Source: Caballeronia sp. SL2Y3
GTDB lineage: Bacteria > Pseudomonadota > Gammaproteobacteria > Burkholderiales > Burkholderiaceae
NCBI RefSeq assembly: GCF_022879575.1
Contig: NZ_CP084261.1
Span: 248,001 to 312,000, forward strand
Reading direction: 5' to 3'
Length of the DNA: 64,000 nucleotides
Part shown: positions 53,084 to 63,210 of the stretch, in pieces
How the letters are laid out: every line of letters starts with the position of its first letter
Numbering within the stretch: the stretch's first letter is position 1
Program-made: the position numbers and the translations under genes
The notes under the pieces: generated by a model
Told to the model about the DNA's origin: nothing
Database searches by the model: none
Seen by the model: the letters and a program-made list of their open reading frames with translations, nothing else

Positions 53084-53841
53084 ATCTACACGCAGTTCGA
53101 GCAATCTACCGCTTCGAGATGGCGCGCGCCGGGCGCACGCTGATGCAAAGCATCGTGTCGCCGGTCATCTCCACATCGCTTTACTTCGTCGTGTTCGGCG
53201 CGGCCATCGGCACGCGCATTCCGGAAGTGGACGGCATCAGCTATGGCGCGTTCATCGTGCCGGGGCTCGTCATGTTGTCGCTGCTCACGCAGAGCATCGC
53301 GAATGCGTCGTTCGGCATCTACTTTCCGCGCTTTACCGGCACCATCTACGAACTGCTGTCCGCGCCGGTGTCGTATCTGGAACTGGTCATCAGTTATGTC
53401 GGCGCGGCGGCCACGAAGTCGATCATTCTCGGCCTCATCATTCTTGCCACGGCTCGGCTATTCGTGCCGTTGCGCATCGACCATCCGGTGTGGATGATTC
53501 TGTTCTTGTTGCTGACGTCGGTCACGTTCAGCCTGCTCGGTTTCATCATCGGAATATGGGCCGACGGCTTCGAGAAACTCCAGATCATTCCGCTCTTGAT
53601 CGTGACGCCGCTCACGTTTCTCGGCGGCAGCTTTTATTCGATCAATATCCTTCCGCCGTTCTGGAAGACGGTCGCGCTGTTCAATCCCGTCGTCTATCTC
53701 ATCAGCGGATTCCGCTGGAGCTTTTATGGCCTCGCGGACGTGCAAGTCGGCACAAGCCTTGCGATGACGCTCGTGTTCCTGGCAATCTTCATTGCCATCG
53801 TCGCGTGGATCTTCAAGACCGGGTATCGACTGAAGGCATAG
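53080..53841 (+). CDS. ABC-2 type permease (YadH-like)
   Basis: 253 aa, six membrane helices. [74 protein letters not shown] and the ABC-2 signature [28 protein letters not shown]. The ATG overlaps the ATPase stop by 4 bases. With it, a homodimeric exporter of drugs or lipid-linked material. Confidence 0.92.
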   Translation: MNLHAVRAIYRFEMARAGRTLMQSIVSPVISTSLYFVVFGAAIGTRIPEVDGISYGAFIVPGLVMLSLLTQSIANASFGIYFPRFTGTIYELLSAPVSYLELVISYVGAAATKSIILGLIILATARLFVPLRIDHPVWMILFLLLTSVTFSLLGFIIGIWADGFEKLQIIPLLIVTPLTFLGGSFYSINILPPFWKTVALFNPVVYLISGFRWSFYGLADVQVGTSLAMTLVFLAIFIAIVAWIFKTGYRLKA

Positions 53842-53887
53842 CAAAGCGCGGCGCCACGCGACGGGAAAGAAGGAGGGCGTTCATCCG

Positions 53888-54394
53888 ATGAAAATCATCA
53901 GACGCACGAAACGAAATTTTCTCGGCGCGATGGCCGCGACGCTGGCCGGCGGCATTGCGCCGTGGCGGCAGGGGATGGCCGGCACGCGGGCGAGCGCCAT
54001 TCCTGAGTTCGAGGTCGAACACAGTCGCACGCACTGGCGCCGGCGCTTGTCCGCGCAGCAGTATCGCGTGTTGCGGCGTGGGGCGACGGAGCCGCCGTTT
54101 TCGAGTTCGCTTCTCGAAGAAAGCCGCAGGGGAACGTTCGCGTGCGCGGGATGCGGGTTGCCGCTCTTTTCGTCGGAGACGAAGTTCGAAAGCGGAACCG
54201 GCTGGCCGAGTTTCTGGGTGCCGCTGGACGGCGCGGTATCGACGCATGCGAGCAGTGCGTCAGTACCGTTGCCGAACGAAGTGCATTGCCGGCGTTGCGG
54301 CGGCCACCTGGGCCATGTGTTCGACGACGGCCCGAATCCGACGGGCCTGCGCTATTGCATCAACGGCGCGGCGCTCGTCTTTCAAGCGACGTGA
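53888..54394 (+). CDS. msrB: Exported methionine-R-sulfoxide reductase
   Basis: 168 aa. The start (MKIIRRTKRNFLGAMAATLA) resembles a Tat signal with KR in place of the usual twin Arg, so export to the periplasm is likely. The MsrB domain has zinc ligands FACAGCGLPLF and VHCRRCGGHLGHVFDDGPNP, substrate segment FESGTGWPSFW and catalytic Cys RYCINGAALVF. It repairs oxidised methionine in exported proteins. Single gene; the 288 bases after it carry nothing I can support. Confidence 0.9.
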   Translation: MKIIRRTKRNFLGAMAATLAGGIAPWRQGMAGTRASAIPEFEVEHSRTHWRRRLSAQQYRVLRRGATEPPFSSSLLEESRRGTFACAGCGLPLFSSETKFESGTGWPSFWVPLDGAVSTHASSASVPLPNEVHCRRCGGHLGHVFDDGPNPTGLRYCINGAALVFQAT

Positions 54395-54682
54395 CATGCG
54401 ATCGGGGGCATCGCGAGGCGGGTCCTGTTGCGGCTATACCTTCGCCAGCCTGGGCAAAAAAGTTCGCACTCCCTGACAATCGACAACGGCCGCCGCGCGC
54501 CGGTCGGCAGATTAAGAAATATCTAGTGGCCGATGATCCGGCACTTGTTTAAGTTGTCGCTACTTCGTTGGCAGAGATCCCGCTCGCCGACGAAGGGCGT
54601 CCGTTCATTCCCGTGTCCGGACGTCGCGCTTTCCCTGAGCGCCGGACGCGCGTCATCGACGCGCGTCCACTTCCTCCGCTCC

Positions 54683-55843
54683 TCACGCAGTCGCGGCCAC
54701 CAGCCGCACGCGCGTAATCTCGGACGGCGCGCCGAGCCGTTTCGGCGGGCCCCAGTATCCCGTCCCGCGACTCGTATAGACCCAGAGCCCGTTGAACTTC
54801 ACGAGTCCCGCGACGAACGGTTGCTGCAGGCGCACGAAGAAGTTCCACGGCAGGAACTGGCCGCCGTGCGTGTGTCCCGAAAGTTGCAACGTGAAGCCCG
54901 CTTCCGCCGCCGCCGGCGCGCTGCGCGGCTGGTGCGCCAGCAAGACGCGCACGGGCGCATCGGCCGGTGCGCCGTTGATTGCCTTCGCCGGATCGCTGTG
55001 GTGCGCCGGGTCGAAGCTGCCCGCGCTGTAATCGGTGACGCCTGCGATCACGGCCTGCGCGCCATCATGGTCCACCACCACATGCTGATTCAGCAACACC
55101 GTCAGTCCAAGCCGACGGAACTCCGCGATCCACTTGTCCGCGCCCGAGTAATACTCGTGGTTGCCCGTCACGAGAAATGCGCCGTGCCGCGCGCTCAAGC
55201 CGGCGAGCGGGCGCGTGTGATCGGAAAGATGCGGCACCGCGCCGTCGACGACATCGCCCGTCACCGCGATTACATCCGGCGCGAGGCCGTTCACCGCCGC
55301 GACGATGCGCTCCACGTAAGGCCGCTTGATCGTCGGGCCGACGTGGATGTCGCTGATCTGCACGATGGTGAAGCCGTCGAGCGCGGCGGGCAGATCGGCG
55401 ATCGGCACGTCGACGGTCACGACCGGCGCGCGCTTGCGCGCGTTGTAGAAGCCGATCGCGGACAGCAGAATGGCCAGAATCGGCACGGCGAGCGCGCTAT
55501 CGGCGACGAGCGCAGGCGAACCGATCGGCGCGCCGCGCAGCCAGTCGGCGAGATGCACGCACAAGAGCAGGACATCGCGTGCGAAGGTCAACAATAGCAG
55601 CGACGAGAAGAAGCCCATCGCGGTGAGGCCGCACCACGCGAGACGGTCGGAGAGCGGCTGCGCCTCGATGTTGCGCGCCATCATCCCGAGTGGAATCAGA
55701 ATCAGCGACGCGACGAGCCACGCTGCTGCGAGCACCTTGAGCGGCATGCCGACGGGCGCGGCCGGAATGAGCCGCCAGCCCACATAGAGGTGAAACAGAA
55801 CACCGACACCGATGAACCGGATGAAGAATGCGGAACGTCGCAT
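54683..55843 (-). CDS. Membrane-anchored metallophosphoesterase
   Basis: 386 aa. Four or so N-terminal membrane helices (to about residue 135) precede a calcineurin-like domain: VQISDIHVGPTIKR, VIAVTGDVVDGAVPHLSDH, FLVTGNHEYYSGADKW, VLLAHQPRSAPAA and LQLSGHTHGGQFLPWNF, all metal ligands present. Relatives (YkuE-type) act on lipid-linked UDP-sugars or other phosphoesters at the membrane. ATG 55843 (MRRSAFFIRFI) starts the first helix. Confidence 0.9.
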   Translation of the reverse strand: MRRSAFFIRFIGVGVLFHLYVGWRLIPAAPVGMPLKVLAAAWLVASLILIPLGMMARNIEAQPLSDRLAWCGLTAMGFFSSLLLLTFARDVLLLCVHLADWLRGAPIGSPALVADSALAVPILAILLSAIGFYNARKRAPVVTVDVPIADLPAALDGFTIVQISDIHVGPTIKRPYVERIVAAVNGLAPDVIAVTGDVVDGAVPHLSDHTRPLAGLSARHGAFLVTGNHEYYSGADKWIAEFRRLGLTVLLNQHVVVDHDGAQAVIAGVTDYSAGSFDPAHHSDPAKAINGAPADAPVRVLLAHQPRSAPAAAEAGFTLQLSGHTHGGQFLPWNFFVRLQQPFVAGLVKFNGLWVYTSRGTGYWGPPKRLGAPSEITRVRLVAATA

Positions 55844-56148
55844 AGCGCCCCTGTCGGGCGAGGTCGGCGCTCGTTGCGCTGCGCTCGGCCCCATGAAAGA
55901 AGGTTCGTGTGGATTCACAAGACGCGACGCAGACGGTCGCCATCAGGCAGCCGATTCTACCGGTTCGCCGGGAATCCCGCCGTGGGCGGTGGAAGTCGGT
56001 GCAGATGAGTGTCGGATCTACGATGTTGCACATTCGATTGGGCGATCCTTTGGCGCCGTCGCAACGCATAGCGCGATTCGATTTCAAGCGCCCGAGCAAC
56101 GTGATATTGAATGGCAGGCACTGACCTCTCGGCAAGGAGCCTACGCAC
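55844..56148. other. Divergent promoter region, no gene
   Basis: 305 bases between the leftward phosphoesterase and the rightward secreted protein. No small gene or hairpin recognised; it should contain both promoters. Confidence 0.4.
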
Positions 56149-56784
56149 ATGAAGACGAAACGGCGCGCGTTTGCATTTCTCGCGACGATGGCCTCGGCCA
56201 CGTGCGCAATCATCGTTGCATCGCCCGGCGCGGTGTTCGCGCAAGCCGACGACGCGTTGAGCAAAGAGGCGCAAGAAGTCATAGCCTCTGCGCAGCCGGT
56301 TCACGTTCAGGCGACGATCACCGGCATCGATCCCGCGAGCCGCATGGTGACAGTTCACGGTCCGCGTGGCGATGCTTCGTTCATTGTCAGCAACGAGGTA
56401 ACCAATTTCGACCAGCTCCATGTCGGCGACAAGGTGGACGTGCTCTATAAGAACGCGCTTCTCGTGACTGCCGAGAAAGTGAACGGACGGGGGAAGGGCG
56501 TGCGCACGCGTGTCGACACGCAATCGATCGCGCCCGCGTCCGGGCCGGGCGGCGCGAGCGGTTTCGATTCGTCGCGGCGGGTGGAGATTCTCGCGACCGT
56601 CGAGCATATCGATAACAAACGGCGCACCATCACGCTGCGCGGCCCGTGGCGCACGGAAACGCTCGACATCTCACCGGCGCTCGAAGAGCAGAAGCTGAGA
56701 AAGGGCGATACGGTTCACGCCGTGTTCGTATCGGCGGCGGCGGTCAAGGTGACGCCTGCCAGCGCGACTAGCGCCGGGCAGTAG
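56149..56784 (+). CDS. Secreted protein with two OB-like repeats, unknown
   Basis: 211 aa. Signal peptide MKTKRRAFAFLATMASATCA, cleaved near VFAQADD. Two similar modules follow: VHVQATITGIDPASRMVTVH with FDQLHVGDKVDVLYKNALLV, and VEILATVEHIDNKRRTITLR with QKLRKGDTVHAVFVSAAAVK. This internal duplication (motif ATI..ID...R.VT) looks like an OB or DUF5666-type barrel repeat. Periplasmic; function unknown. Confidence 0.72.
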   Translation: MKTKRRAFAFLATMASATCAIIVASPGAVFAQADDALSKEAQEVIASAQPVHVQATITGIDPASRMVTVHGPRGDASFIVSNEVTNFDQLHVGDKVDVLYKNALLVTAEKVNGRGKGVRTRVDTQSIAPASGPGGASGFDSSRRVEILATVEHIDNKRRTITLRGPWRTETLDISPALEEQKLRKGDTVHAVFVSAAAVKVTPASATSAGQ

Positions 56785-57184
56785 ACGCAGCGGCTCTGAC
56801 GAGGCGGTCGTCAACGCTCCCGAAGCGCCCGGCTTCATCCGAAACGCCTCGGCATGGATGCCGCTCGTGCCCTGTTCCAGGTTGCTCGCCACGCTGCAAA
56901 CGCTCCACGGCCCGCGATTCGGTGCCGTGCAGCCGGCGTGGCTGGGCCTCATATCCGCATCGCGAGGTTTGCCGTTTCGGTTCAGGACGTTTCGCCACCT
57001 TGGGAGAAAGCCGGTTCGCGCCGCGCACGCGGGGAGCCACCGTGCAAAAAACGCACAGCGCTCAACGCGGAACTGGCAAGCATCGGCCGACTGGAGGAAG
57101 ATGTGCGCCTTTCCGCTTTCGCGGTTGCGCAGCTTCGCAGGTTTGCCGCGCGCCGCATGACTCATCTTGGCAAGGGCTTCCCTC
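56785..57184. other. Gap without a supportable gene
   Basis: Four hundred bases between the secreted protein and the M20 hydrolase. Open frames here have no family-like sequence. No hairpin with T-run was found. Confidence 0.45.
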
Positions 57185-58384
57185 ATGACGACCGTTTCGT
57201 CCGACCACCGCTACACCGAAATCGCCGATCTCGCCGACGACGCGCTCTCACTGCGCGAGATTCGCCACGACATCCACCGTCATCCGGAGTTGTCGTACGA
57301 AGAGACGCGCACCGCCGCGCTCGTCGCGGCGAAGCTGGAGGAATGGGGCTGGCAGGTGACGCGCGGCGTCGGCGGCACGGGCGTCGTCGGCACGCTGAAG
57401 GCGGGCGATGGGACCAAGAGCATCGGCCTGCGCGCGGACATGGACGCGCTGCCGATCCTCGAGCAGTCCGGCAAACCGTACGCGAGCGAAACGCCCGGGA
57501 AGATGCACGCGTGCGGTCACGACGGCCACACGACCATGCTGCTCGGCGCGGCGCGTCATCTCGCGCGCACGCGGCGCTTCAACGGCACGGTGCACCTGTA
57601 TTTTCAGCCGGCGGAAGAGCATGGCGTGCCGAGCGGCGCACAGAAGATGATCGAAGAGGGCCTCTTCGACCGCTTTCATTGCGATGCTGTGTTCGGCGTG
57701 CACAACCATCCGGGCGCGCAGCCGGGCACGTTCCTCTTCCGCAAGGGGCCGTTCATGGCGGCGGGCGATCAGGTGTCGATCGTGATCGAAGGCGTCGGCG
57801 GGCATGCGGCGCGGCCGCATCTGTCGGTCGATCCGGTGGTCGTCGCGGCGAGCATCGTGATGGCGCTCCAGACGATCGTCGCGCGCAACGTCGACCCGGC
57901 GCAGCCCGCCGTCGTGACGGTCGGCTCCATGCACGCGGGGACGGTCAATAACGTCATTCCGAACCGCGCGACGCTCGAACTGTCGGTGCGCTCGTTCAGC
58001 CCGGAGGTGCGCGCGCTGCTCAAGCGCCGCATTCAGGAACTGGTGGAGTCGCAGGCGGCGAGTTACGGCGCGAAGGCGACGGTGAAGTATCTCGAAGGCT
58101 ATCCTGTCGTCGTCAATTCGGATGCGCAGACCGAGTTCGCGACGCAAGTGGCGCGCGAACTGGTCGGCGAGGAAAACGTCGTCGCCCACGCGGATCTGCT
58201 GATGGGCAGCGAGGACTTTGCATTCATGTTGCAGGAGCGGCCGGGCACGTTCCTGCGCATCGGCAACGGTGCGGGCGAGGACGGCTGCATGGTCCACAAC
58301 CCGCATTACGACTTCAACGACAAGAACCTGCCGGTCGGCGCAGCGTACTGGGCGCGGCTCGTAGAGCGGTTTTTGGAAGACTGA
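57185..58384 (+). CDS. M20-family amidohydrolase (hippurate hydrolase-like)
   Basis: 399 aa. Catalytic layout of M20D: IRHDIHRHPELSYEETRTAA, GLRADMDALPILEQ, KMHACGHDGHTTMLLGAARH (metal ligands), LYFQPAEEHGVPSGAQKMI (Glu pair), GVHNHPGAQPGTFLFRKGPF and LMGSEDFAFMLQERPG. It hydrolyses N-acylated amino acids such as hippurate or N-acetyl amino acids. ATG 57185 has AAGGGC upstream. Confidence 0.92.
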   Translation: MTTVSSDHRYTEIADLADDALSLREIRHDIHRHPELSYEETRTAALVAAKLEEWGWQVTRGVGGTGVVGTLKAGDGTKSIGLRADMDALPILEQSGKPYASETPGKMHACGHDGHTTMLLGAARHLARTRRFNGTVHLYFQPAEEHGVPSGAQKMIEEGLFDRFHCDAVFGVHNHPGAQPGTFLFRKGPFMAAGDQVSIVIEGVGGHAARPHLSVDPVVVAASIVMALQTIVARNVDPAQPAVVTVGSMHAGTVNNVIPNRATLELSVRSFSPEVRALLKRRIQELVESQAASYGAKATVKYLEGYPVVVNSDAQTEFATQVARELVGEENVVAHADLLMGSEDFAFMLQERPGTFLRIGNGAGEDGCMVHNPHYDFNDKNLPVGAAYWARLVERFLED

Positions 58385-58408
58385 GCCGCGCCGCCGGCTG
58401 CGTTGGCG

Positions 58409-59959
58409 TTACGCCGGCAGCTTGAAACTGCCGATCGCCTCGCGCAGCACGTCCACCTGATCCTTCAGCGAATGCGCGGCGGCGGCCGCTTCTTCGACGA
58501 GCGCCGCGTTCTGCTGCGTCACCTGGTCCATTTCGACGACCGCGCGATTGACCTGTTCGATGCCCGCGCTCTGCTCGCGCGAGGCATCGCTGATTTCGTC
58601 GAGAATCTCGTTCACGCGCCGCACCGACTGCACGATCTCGCCCATCGTCGCGCCTGCGTTCGAAACGAGCGACGCGCCTTGCTGCACCGTCTGCGTCGAC
58701 GTCTCGATCAGCGCCTTGATTTCCTTGGCCGCCGTTGCCGAACGTTGCGCGAGGCTGCGCACTTCCGCCGCGACCACCGCGAAGCCGCGGCCCTGTTCGC
58801 CGGCGCGCGCCGCTTCGACTGCGGCGTTCAGCGCCAGAATGTTCGTCTGGAAAGCGATGCCGTCGATCACGCCGATGATGTCGCCGATCTGCTGCGAACT
58901 CGCGGTGATGCGCGTCATCGTGTCGATGACTTCGCTGACCACGCCGCTGCCGCGCGTCGCCACGTCCGCCGCCTGTTCCGCGAGCCGCGCCGCTTGCGCC
59001 GCGCTTTGCGCGTTGTTCTTCACGTTGGCGGTCATTTCGTCCATGCTCGACGCCGTCTGCACGAGCGCGGCCGCCTGTTCCTCGGTGCGTTGCGAGAGGT
59101 CGGTGTTGCCCGCCGCGATCTCGGACGCGCCCACGTTGATGTTCTCGGTCCCGTTGCGCACGCGCGAAACGGTCTCGACGAGTCCGCGCTGCATCGTCGA
59201 AAGGGCGTGCAGCAGGCTCGTCGTGTCGTCCGGATGCACGGTCACGGCCGTCGTCAGATCGCCGTGGGCCATGCGGTGAGCGGCGCCCACTGCCAACTCC
59301 AGTTCGCCGCCGAGATTTCGCTTGATGCTGCGCACGACGACGAGCATCGCCACCGTCGCCGCCGCGCCCAGAAGCACCGTGACGAGCAGCCAGCGCAGCG
59401 CGCTCGCGTAGAACGCGCTTTGCACGTCGTCCATGTACATGCCGGTCACGATGTACCAGTCCCACGGCGCAAACCGTTGCGAATACGAGAGTTTCGCGAC
59501 CGGCTTGTCGTTGCCCGGCTTCGACCAGAGATAGTGCACGAAACCGCCGCCCGGCTGGTCGCCCGCCTTGACGATATCGACGAAAAGCCGGGTGCCCGCC
59601 GGATCGGCGTAGTTCGACATGTCCTGACCGATCATCGCAGGCTTGATCGGATGCATGACCATGGTCGGGTGCGAGTCGTTGATCGACAGATAACCGTCCG
59701 TGCCGTAACGGATCGCCGCGACCACGGCCAGCGCCTGCTTCTTCGCGTCTTCGTCGGTCAGGGTCTTGTTGGCGGCGAGCGCGGCGTAGTGCGACACGAT
59801 CGCATGCGCCTCGCCGACGAGCGACTTCAACTGCTCCTTGCGGTCGTCGATCATCGACGCGCGGTTCTGCCACGCGCCGATCACGCCGATGGCGATCAGC
59901 CCGATCCACAGCACGGCTATCAGCGAGCCGAGCTTCTTGTTCAACGTCATTTTGTTCAT
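58409..59959 (-). CDS. Methyl-accepting chemotaxis protein, sCache sensor
   Basis: 516 aa. N-terminal membrane helix ([19 protein letters not shown]), periplasmic single-Cache domain ([40 protein letters not shown]), a second membrane helix ([20 protein letters not shown]), HAMP-like part, and the cytoplasmic signalling domain with the hairpin tip [37 protein letters not shown]. The C-terminus lacks a CheR pentapeptide. Senses a small carboxylate or similar ligand; ATG 59959 sets the start. Confidence 0.93.
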   Translation of the reverse strand: MNKMTLNKKLGSLIAVLWIGLIAIGVIGAWQNRASMIDDRKEQLKSLVGEAHAIVSHYAALAANKTLTDEDAKKQALAVVAAIRYGTDGYLSINDSHPTMVMHPIKPAMIGQDMSNYADPAGTRLFVDIVKAGDQPGGGFVHYLWSKPGNDKPVAKLSYSQRFAPWDWYIVTGMYMDDVQSAFYASALRWLLVTVLLGAAATVAMLVVVRSIKRNLGGELELAVGAAHRMAHGDLTTAVTVHPDDTTSLLHALSTMQRGLVETVSRVRNGTENINVGASEIAAGNTDLSQRTEEQAAALVQTASSMDEMTANVKNNAQSAAQAARLAEQAADVATRGSGVVSEVIDTMTRITASSQQIGDIIGVIDGIAFQTNILALNAAVEAARAGEQGRGFAVVAAEVRSLAQRSATAAKEIKALIETSTQTVQQGASLVSNAGATMGEIVQSVRRVNEILDEISDASREQSAGIEQVNRAVVEMDQVTQQNAALVEEAAAAAHSLKDQVDVLREAIGSFKLPA

Positions 59960-60097
59960 AGGTGCGCCCGCATGTCTTCGTTGGATTAACGTGTCTTCCA
60001 CGAAGCGACGGCGCGCGCCGCCGCTCGTCTGCTTTACGGCAGGCGATGCGGCGGTTGTAGGGCGGGGATACCCGTAAAGCGAGGCTCGCGCGGCGGC

Positions 60098-60259
60098 TCA
60101 GAAGCGCCGGATCGGATCCTTGTCGGGCGGCGCGTCCGGATGCTGCGGCTCGTCCGGGCGATGCCCCGGCGAGGGCGGCGTGAGCGGATCGGCTTCCGGA
60201 TCACGGTTCGGGTCCGCAATCGGGTCCGGAACGGGACTGGTCTGCAAGTCGAATTTCAT
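60098..60259 (-). CDS. Small Pro/Asp-rich protein (53 aa)
   Basis: MKFDLQTSPVPDPIADPNRD, then a proline-aspartate repeat region to DPIRRF. Disordered, acidic, no signal peptide. A GGGG(A) stretch precedes the ATG. Short proteins of this composition recur in Burkholderiaceae, which supports it being real, but function is unknown. Confidence 0.55.
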   Translation of the reverse strand: MKFDLQTSPVPDPIADPNRDPEADPLTPPSPGHRPDEPQHPDAPPDKDPIRRF

Positions 60260-60278
60260 GATGGTCCCCGAAAGAAGG

Positions 60279-60887
60279 TCACGAGGCATCGTACACGGCT
60301 GGCATGTGCAGCGTGAACGGACGGCCCGGATGCGCGTGCTCGACATCGGATAGTTCGGCGCGCGCGCGTCGCGTGATCGTGTCGCTGCCGACGGCGCGCG
60401 GCTGCTCCGCGAGCACGATATGCGGCGTGCCCAGCGCGCGAGCGACCGCGACGGGCGAGGGCGCGGCGGCGTCGTCGGAGAGGAGAAGCTGCGCATCCGC
60501 GATCAGGCGCGGCAGCGTGCGCGGCCCGACCGCGCCCGCCAGAAATAGCGCCGCCGTCTGCATCGCGCCGAGCACGCCGGCGGTTCGCTCGGGATCGGGC
60601 GCGTCGCCGACGATCGCGATCTGCCAGCCATCGGCGGCGAGCTGATCGGCGACATCGGCGTATTGCTCGGCGCTCCACGCGGGCGCGGACATATGGCTGC
60701 CCGGGTGAATCAGCACCAGCCGCTCGCGCTCGATGCCGTGAAACGCGACGAGTTCGTCGTATTCCGCGTCCGACATGTCGCCCGACGGCGCGCGCGGCCC
60801 GGCGCTCGGCGCATCGGGAACGAGCGCGAGATCGGGGGAAAGCACGTCGGTCAACTGGGACAAGGGAAAAACGGGATCGGCTCGCAT
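60279..60887 (-). CDS. GT9 heptosyltransferase-like protein, short
   Basis: 202 aa. ERLVLIHPGSHMSAPAWSAE QYADVADQLAADGWQIAIVG and LIADAQLLLSDDAAAPSPVA VARALGTPHIVL match the C-terminal donor-binding half of GT9/heptosyltransferases (HPGS...W....; DSGP-like position reads DDAA). The N-terminal acceptor half is absent, so the protein is about half the usual 340-aa length. It could be a naturally short orphan or a degenerate gene. ATG 60887. Confidence 0.7.
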   Translation of the reverse strand: MRADPVFPLSQLTDVLSPDLALVPDAPSAGPRAPSGDMSDAEYDELVAFHGIERERLVLIHPGSHMSAPAWSAEQYADVADQLAADGWQIAIVGDAPDPERTAGVLGAMQTAALFLAGAVGPRTLPRLIADAQLLLSDDAAAPSPVAVARALGTPHIVLAEQPRAVGSDTITRRARAELSDVEHAHPGRPFTLHMPAVYDAS

Positions 60888-60988
60888 TCTGACTCCTGCT
60901 AAGGGCGTGGCCGCGTGAGCGGACTGCGGGATTCGTTCCAGCACGTCGCATGCCCAGCTGACCGTGCGGTGACGCGCAGAGTCAAAGT

Positions 60989-61026
60989 AAAACCGCCGCC
61001 TCGCGTCAAGCGAGAGCGGCGGTTTT
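60989..61026. terminator. Intrinsic terminator downstream of the membrane-protein gene
   Basis: AAAACCGCCGC-CTCGC (60989-61004) pairs with GCGAG-A-GCGGCGGTTTT (61010-61026), one bulged base. On the minus strand it follows the stop of the gene at 61051 and precedes the heptosyltransferase-like gene. Confidence 0.88.
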
Positions 61027-61050
61027 CGTTGCCGGAGGATGCGAGAAGGC

Positions 61051-61545
61051 TCAGGTCTCGGAAGGACCGTCCTCGGCGGGCAAGGTTTCCGGCGTGAACG
61101 CGTCGGCGCGGCGGCGGATGCCGTCGATTTCGCCGGTGACGAAGGTGCGGTTGTCCGCGGCGAGCGCCTGCTGATACGACGCGCCTTCCGGCACGCGATG
61201 CAGGAGCGCGCGCAATTCGCCCTGCGTCGTCTGCTCGACCGGCTCGTAGTCGTAGAGCCCGAGCAAGAGTTCGGCGCGCTGGTGCAGCAGAAAGAGGCAC
61301 GAGGCGAACGCCGCGACGGCCAGCACTTCCTGCACGCCGAAGCGGATTTCGCGCGGCAGCGGCGAAAACGGCAGCCACGCGACGAACGCCGCGCCGACGA
61401 CTGCAAGCGCGATGGTCGCATTCAGCAGCCAGCCGGCGCGGGCGACGATGCGCTCGCGTTCGGTGTGCAACTGGCGGGCCGACTTCGGCACGAGCGCGGT
61501 CACGGAAAGTTGCTGCTGCAAGGCGTCGAGCGGAAGAGCGGCCAT
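61051..61545 (-). CDS. Membrane protein with two helices, unknown
   Basis: 164 aa. A cytosolic start (LPLDALQQQLSVTALVPKSA) leads to two membrane helices (AGWLLNATIALAVVGAAFVA; VQEVLAVAAFASCLFLLHQR) and a cytosolic tail with GELRALLHRVPEGASYQQAL. No family recognised. Monocistronic, with its own terminator. Confidence 0.75.
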   Translation of the reverse strand: MAALPLDALQQQLSVTALVPKSARQLHTERERIVARAGWLLNATIALAVVGAAFVAWLPFSPLPREIRFGVQEVLAVAAFASCLFLLHQRAELLLGLYDYEPVEQTTQGELRALLHRVPEGASYQQALAADNRTFVTGEIDGIRRRADAFTPETLPAEDGPSET

Positions 61546-61662
61546 GAAAGTGTCTGCAAGTAAGCGCCCAAGCGGCGCGACACCGGTATAACGCTTTGCT
61601 TACAGGACCGTTGACGATGCTTTCGTCTTGTTGCCTTCTGTTTCCGGTTGTTGCAATTCAGG

Positions 61663-63180
61663 TCAGCGCGTCGGGTCCGTCGGGTCCTTTATCGGCGTGC
61701 GCACGGTGGCGGTGCCGTCGGCGATCTGTTGCGCGAACACGAGCGCCTCGACAATCGTTCCGAACACTTCCGCGCGGATTTTGTCGTCGGTCAGGCGCAG
61801 CAGATACGACGGATGATAGGTCGGCACGACAATGCGCCCCTTGTGCTCGATTGTCTTGCCGAGATACTCGGAAAGCGCCGTGCGATGCCCGGTCAGCGCC
61901 TTGAGCGCCGTGGCCCCGAGCGCGACGACCACCTTCGGCCCGATGCGCGTCAGTTCTTCGTCGAGCCAATGGCGGCAGGCTTCGCGCTCGCGCTGCGACG
62001 GCGTGACATGCAGCCGCTCGTTGTCCTTTCCGTGCGCGTCCCACTTGAAATGCTTTACCGCGTTGGTCAGATAAAGCGACTCGCGTTCGAGCTGCGCCTC
62101 GCGGATAGCCTCGTCGAGCAGTTGCCCCGCCGGGCCGACGAACGGCTTGCCCGCGCGGTCTTCGTGGTCGCCCGGCTGCTCGCCGACCAGCATGACGCGC
62201 GCCCCCGCCGGACCCGCGCCCGGCACGGCCTGCGTCGCGTTGCGCCAGAGCGAGCAGCGTTTGCACGCGTCGAGCGAGGGTGGCTCCTTCAGCGACGTGC
62301 CGTTGAGCGGCTCCAGATCCGTATTCAGCGCGACTTCCATGTCCGCCGGCACGTTGCACGGATGGCGGTCGCGCCGCGTGTAAGGATCGGCCCGGGCGAT
62401 CAGCGCGGGATCGGCGCGCTTGTTTTCCGAGTTCTTCCAGTAGCGCACCGGCATGTGCGACGCCATTTCGGCGGCATTTTCCTGCGCTGGCGTGAAGGTG
62501 CTCTCGTAATACGCGAGCCACAATGCCTCGATGGCGTCGCCGCTCACGGCCTCGCCGCTCATGGCGTCCGGGCCCACGCCGAAGTCCATGGGCTTTTCCT
62601 CCGGCTCGCTCGTGCGGTCCACGCGCAGCAGGGCGCCGTCCCAGAACGCCGCGCCGTGCGGCGTGGCGATCATCCACGTGGCGCTGCCCATGCGCGTGGC
62701 GAAATACATGGCGGCGTGCTCCAGCAGATCGTGCACCGGCTCGCACCAGCTGATGAACTCCGGCGGCCCGAGCGACGAATCCCGGTGCCGGAAGCGCAGC
62801 GTCTTGCGCATTCTGGTTTCTTCCGCCTCCACGATTTCGATCATTCGAAGGAGCCGCTGCCCGTCCTCGTCTTCCGGCGATGCCACCGCGCGGTCGCCCT
62901 GCGTCCAGCGCCACAGCACCTTGTAAAGAAACGGCCAGCGGTCCGGCGCGCGGTAACACGCCGCCGTTTCCAGCATGGCGAGAAATTCGCGGGCGATCTT
63001 CACGGGCTTTGGCGCATTCGGATTCGCCGGGCCGCACGGCGAACCGACGGTGCCGAACACGGTTGCCGATGCGCTCGACTCCCGCCACAGCACGTCTTCC
63101 GGCGGCACGCCCTCCATGACGAGCGAGCGCGCAACGGTGCGCCATGCAGCGAACGACGGATCAAGAGTGACGCTTTTCAT
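61663..63180 (-). CDS. DUF4130/UdgX-type uracil-DNA glycosylase fusion
   Basis: 505 aa. The N-terminal half (about 1-255) is a DUF4130/TIGR03915-type DNA-repair domain (FLAMLETAACYRAPDRWPFL, MPVRYWKNSENK). The C-terminal half is a family-4-like, UdgX-type UDG: MLVGEQPGDHEDRAGKPFVG, YLTNAVKHFKWDAHG, HVTPSQREREACRHWLDEEL and VPTYHPSYLLR. The UdgX loop KRRIH reads NERLH here: the crosslinking His is kept, the basic residues are not. An SOS box stands just upstream, so damage induction is likely. The radical SAM partner often found beside this family is not in the window. Confidence 0.88.
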   Translation of the reverse strand: MKSVTLDPSFAAWRTVARSLVMEGVPPEDVLWRESSASATVFGTVGSPCGPANPNAPKPVKIAREFLAMLETAACYRAPDRWPFLYKVLWRWTQGDRAVASPEDEDGQRLLRMIEIVEAEETRMRKTLRFRHRDSSLGPPEFISWCEPVHDLLEHAAMYFATRMGSATWMIATPHGAAFWDGALLRVDRTSEPEEKPMDFGVGPDAMSGEAVSGDAIEALWLAYYESTFTPAQENAAEMASHMPVRYWKNSENKRADPALIARADPYTRRDRHPCNVPADMEVALNTDLEPLNGTSLKEPPSLDACKRCSLWRNATQAVPGAGPAGARVMLVGEQPGDHEDRAGKPFVGPAGQLLDEAIREAQLERESLYLTNAVKHFKWDAHGKDNERLHVTPSQREREACRHWLDEELTRIGPKVVVALGATALKALTGHRTALSEYLGKTIEHKGRIVVPTYHPSYLLRLTDDKIRAEVFGTIVEALVFAQQIADGTATVRTPIKDPTDPTR

Positions 63181-63210
63181 CGGAAACCGGAACCAGAAAA
63201 AGCCGAAAAG

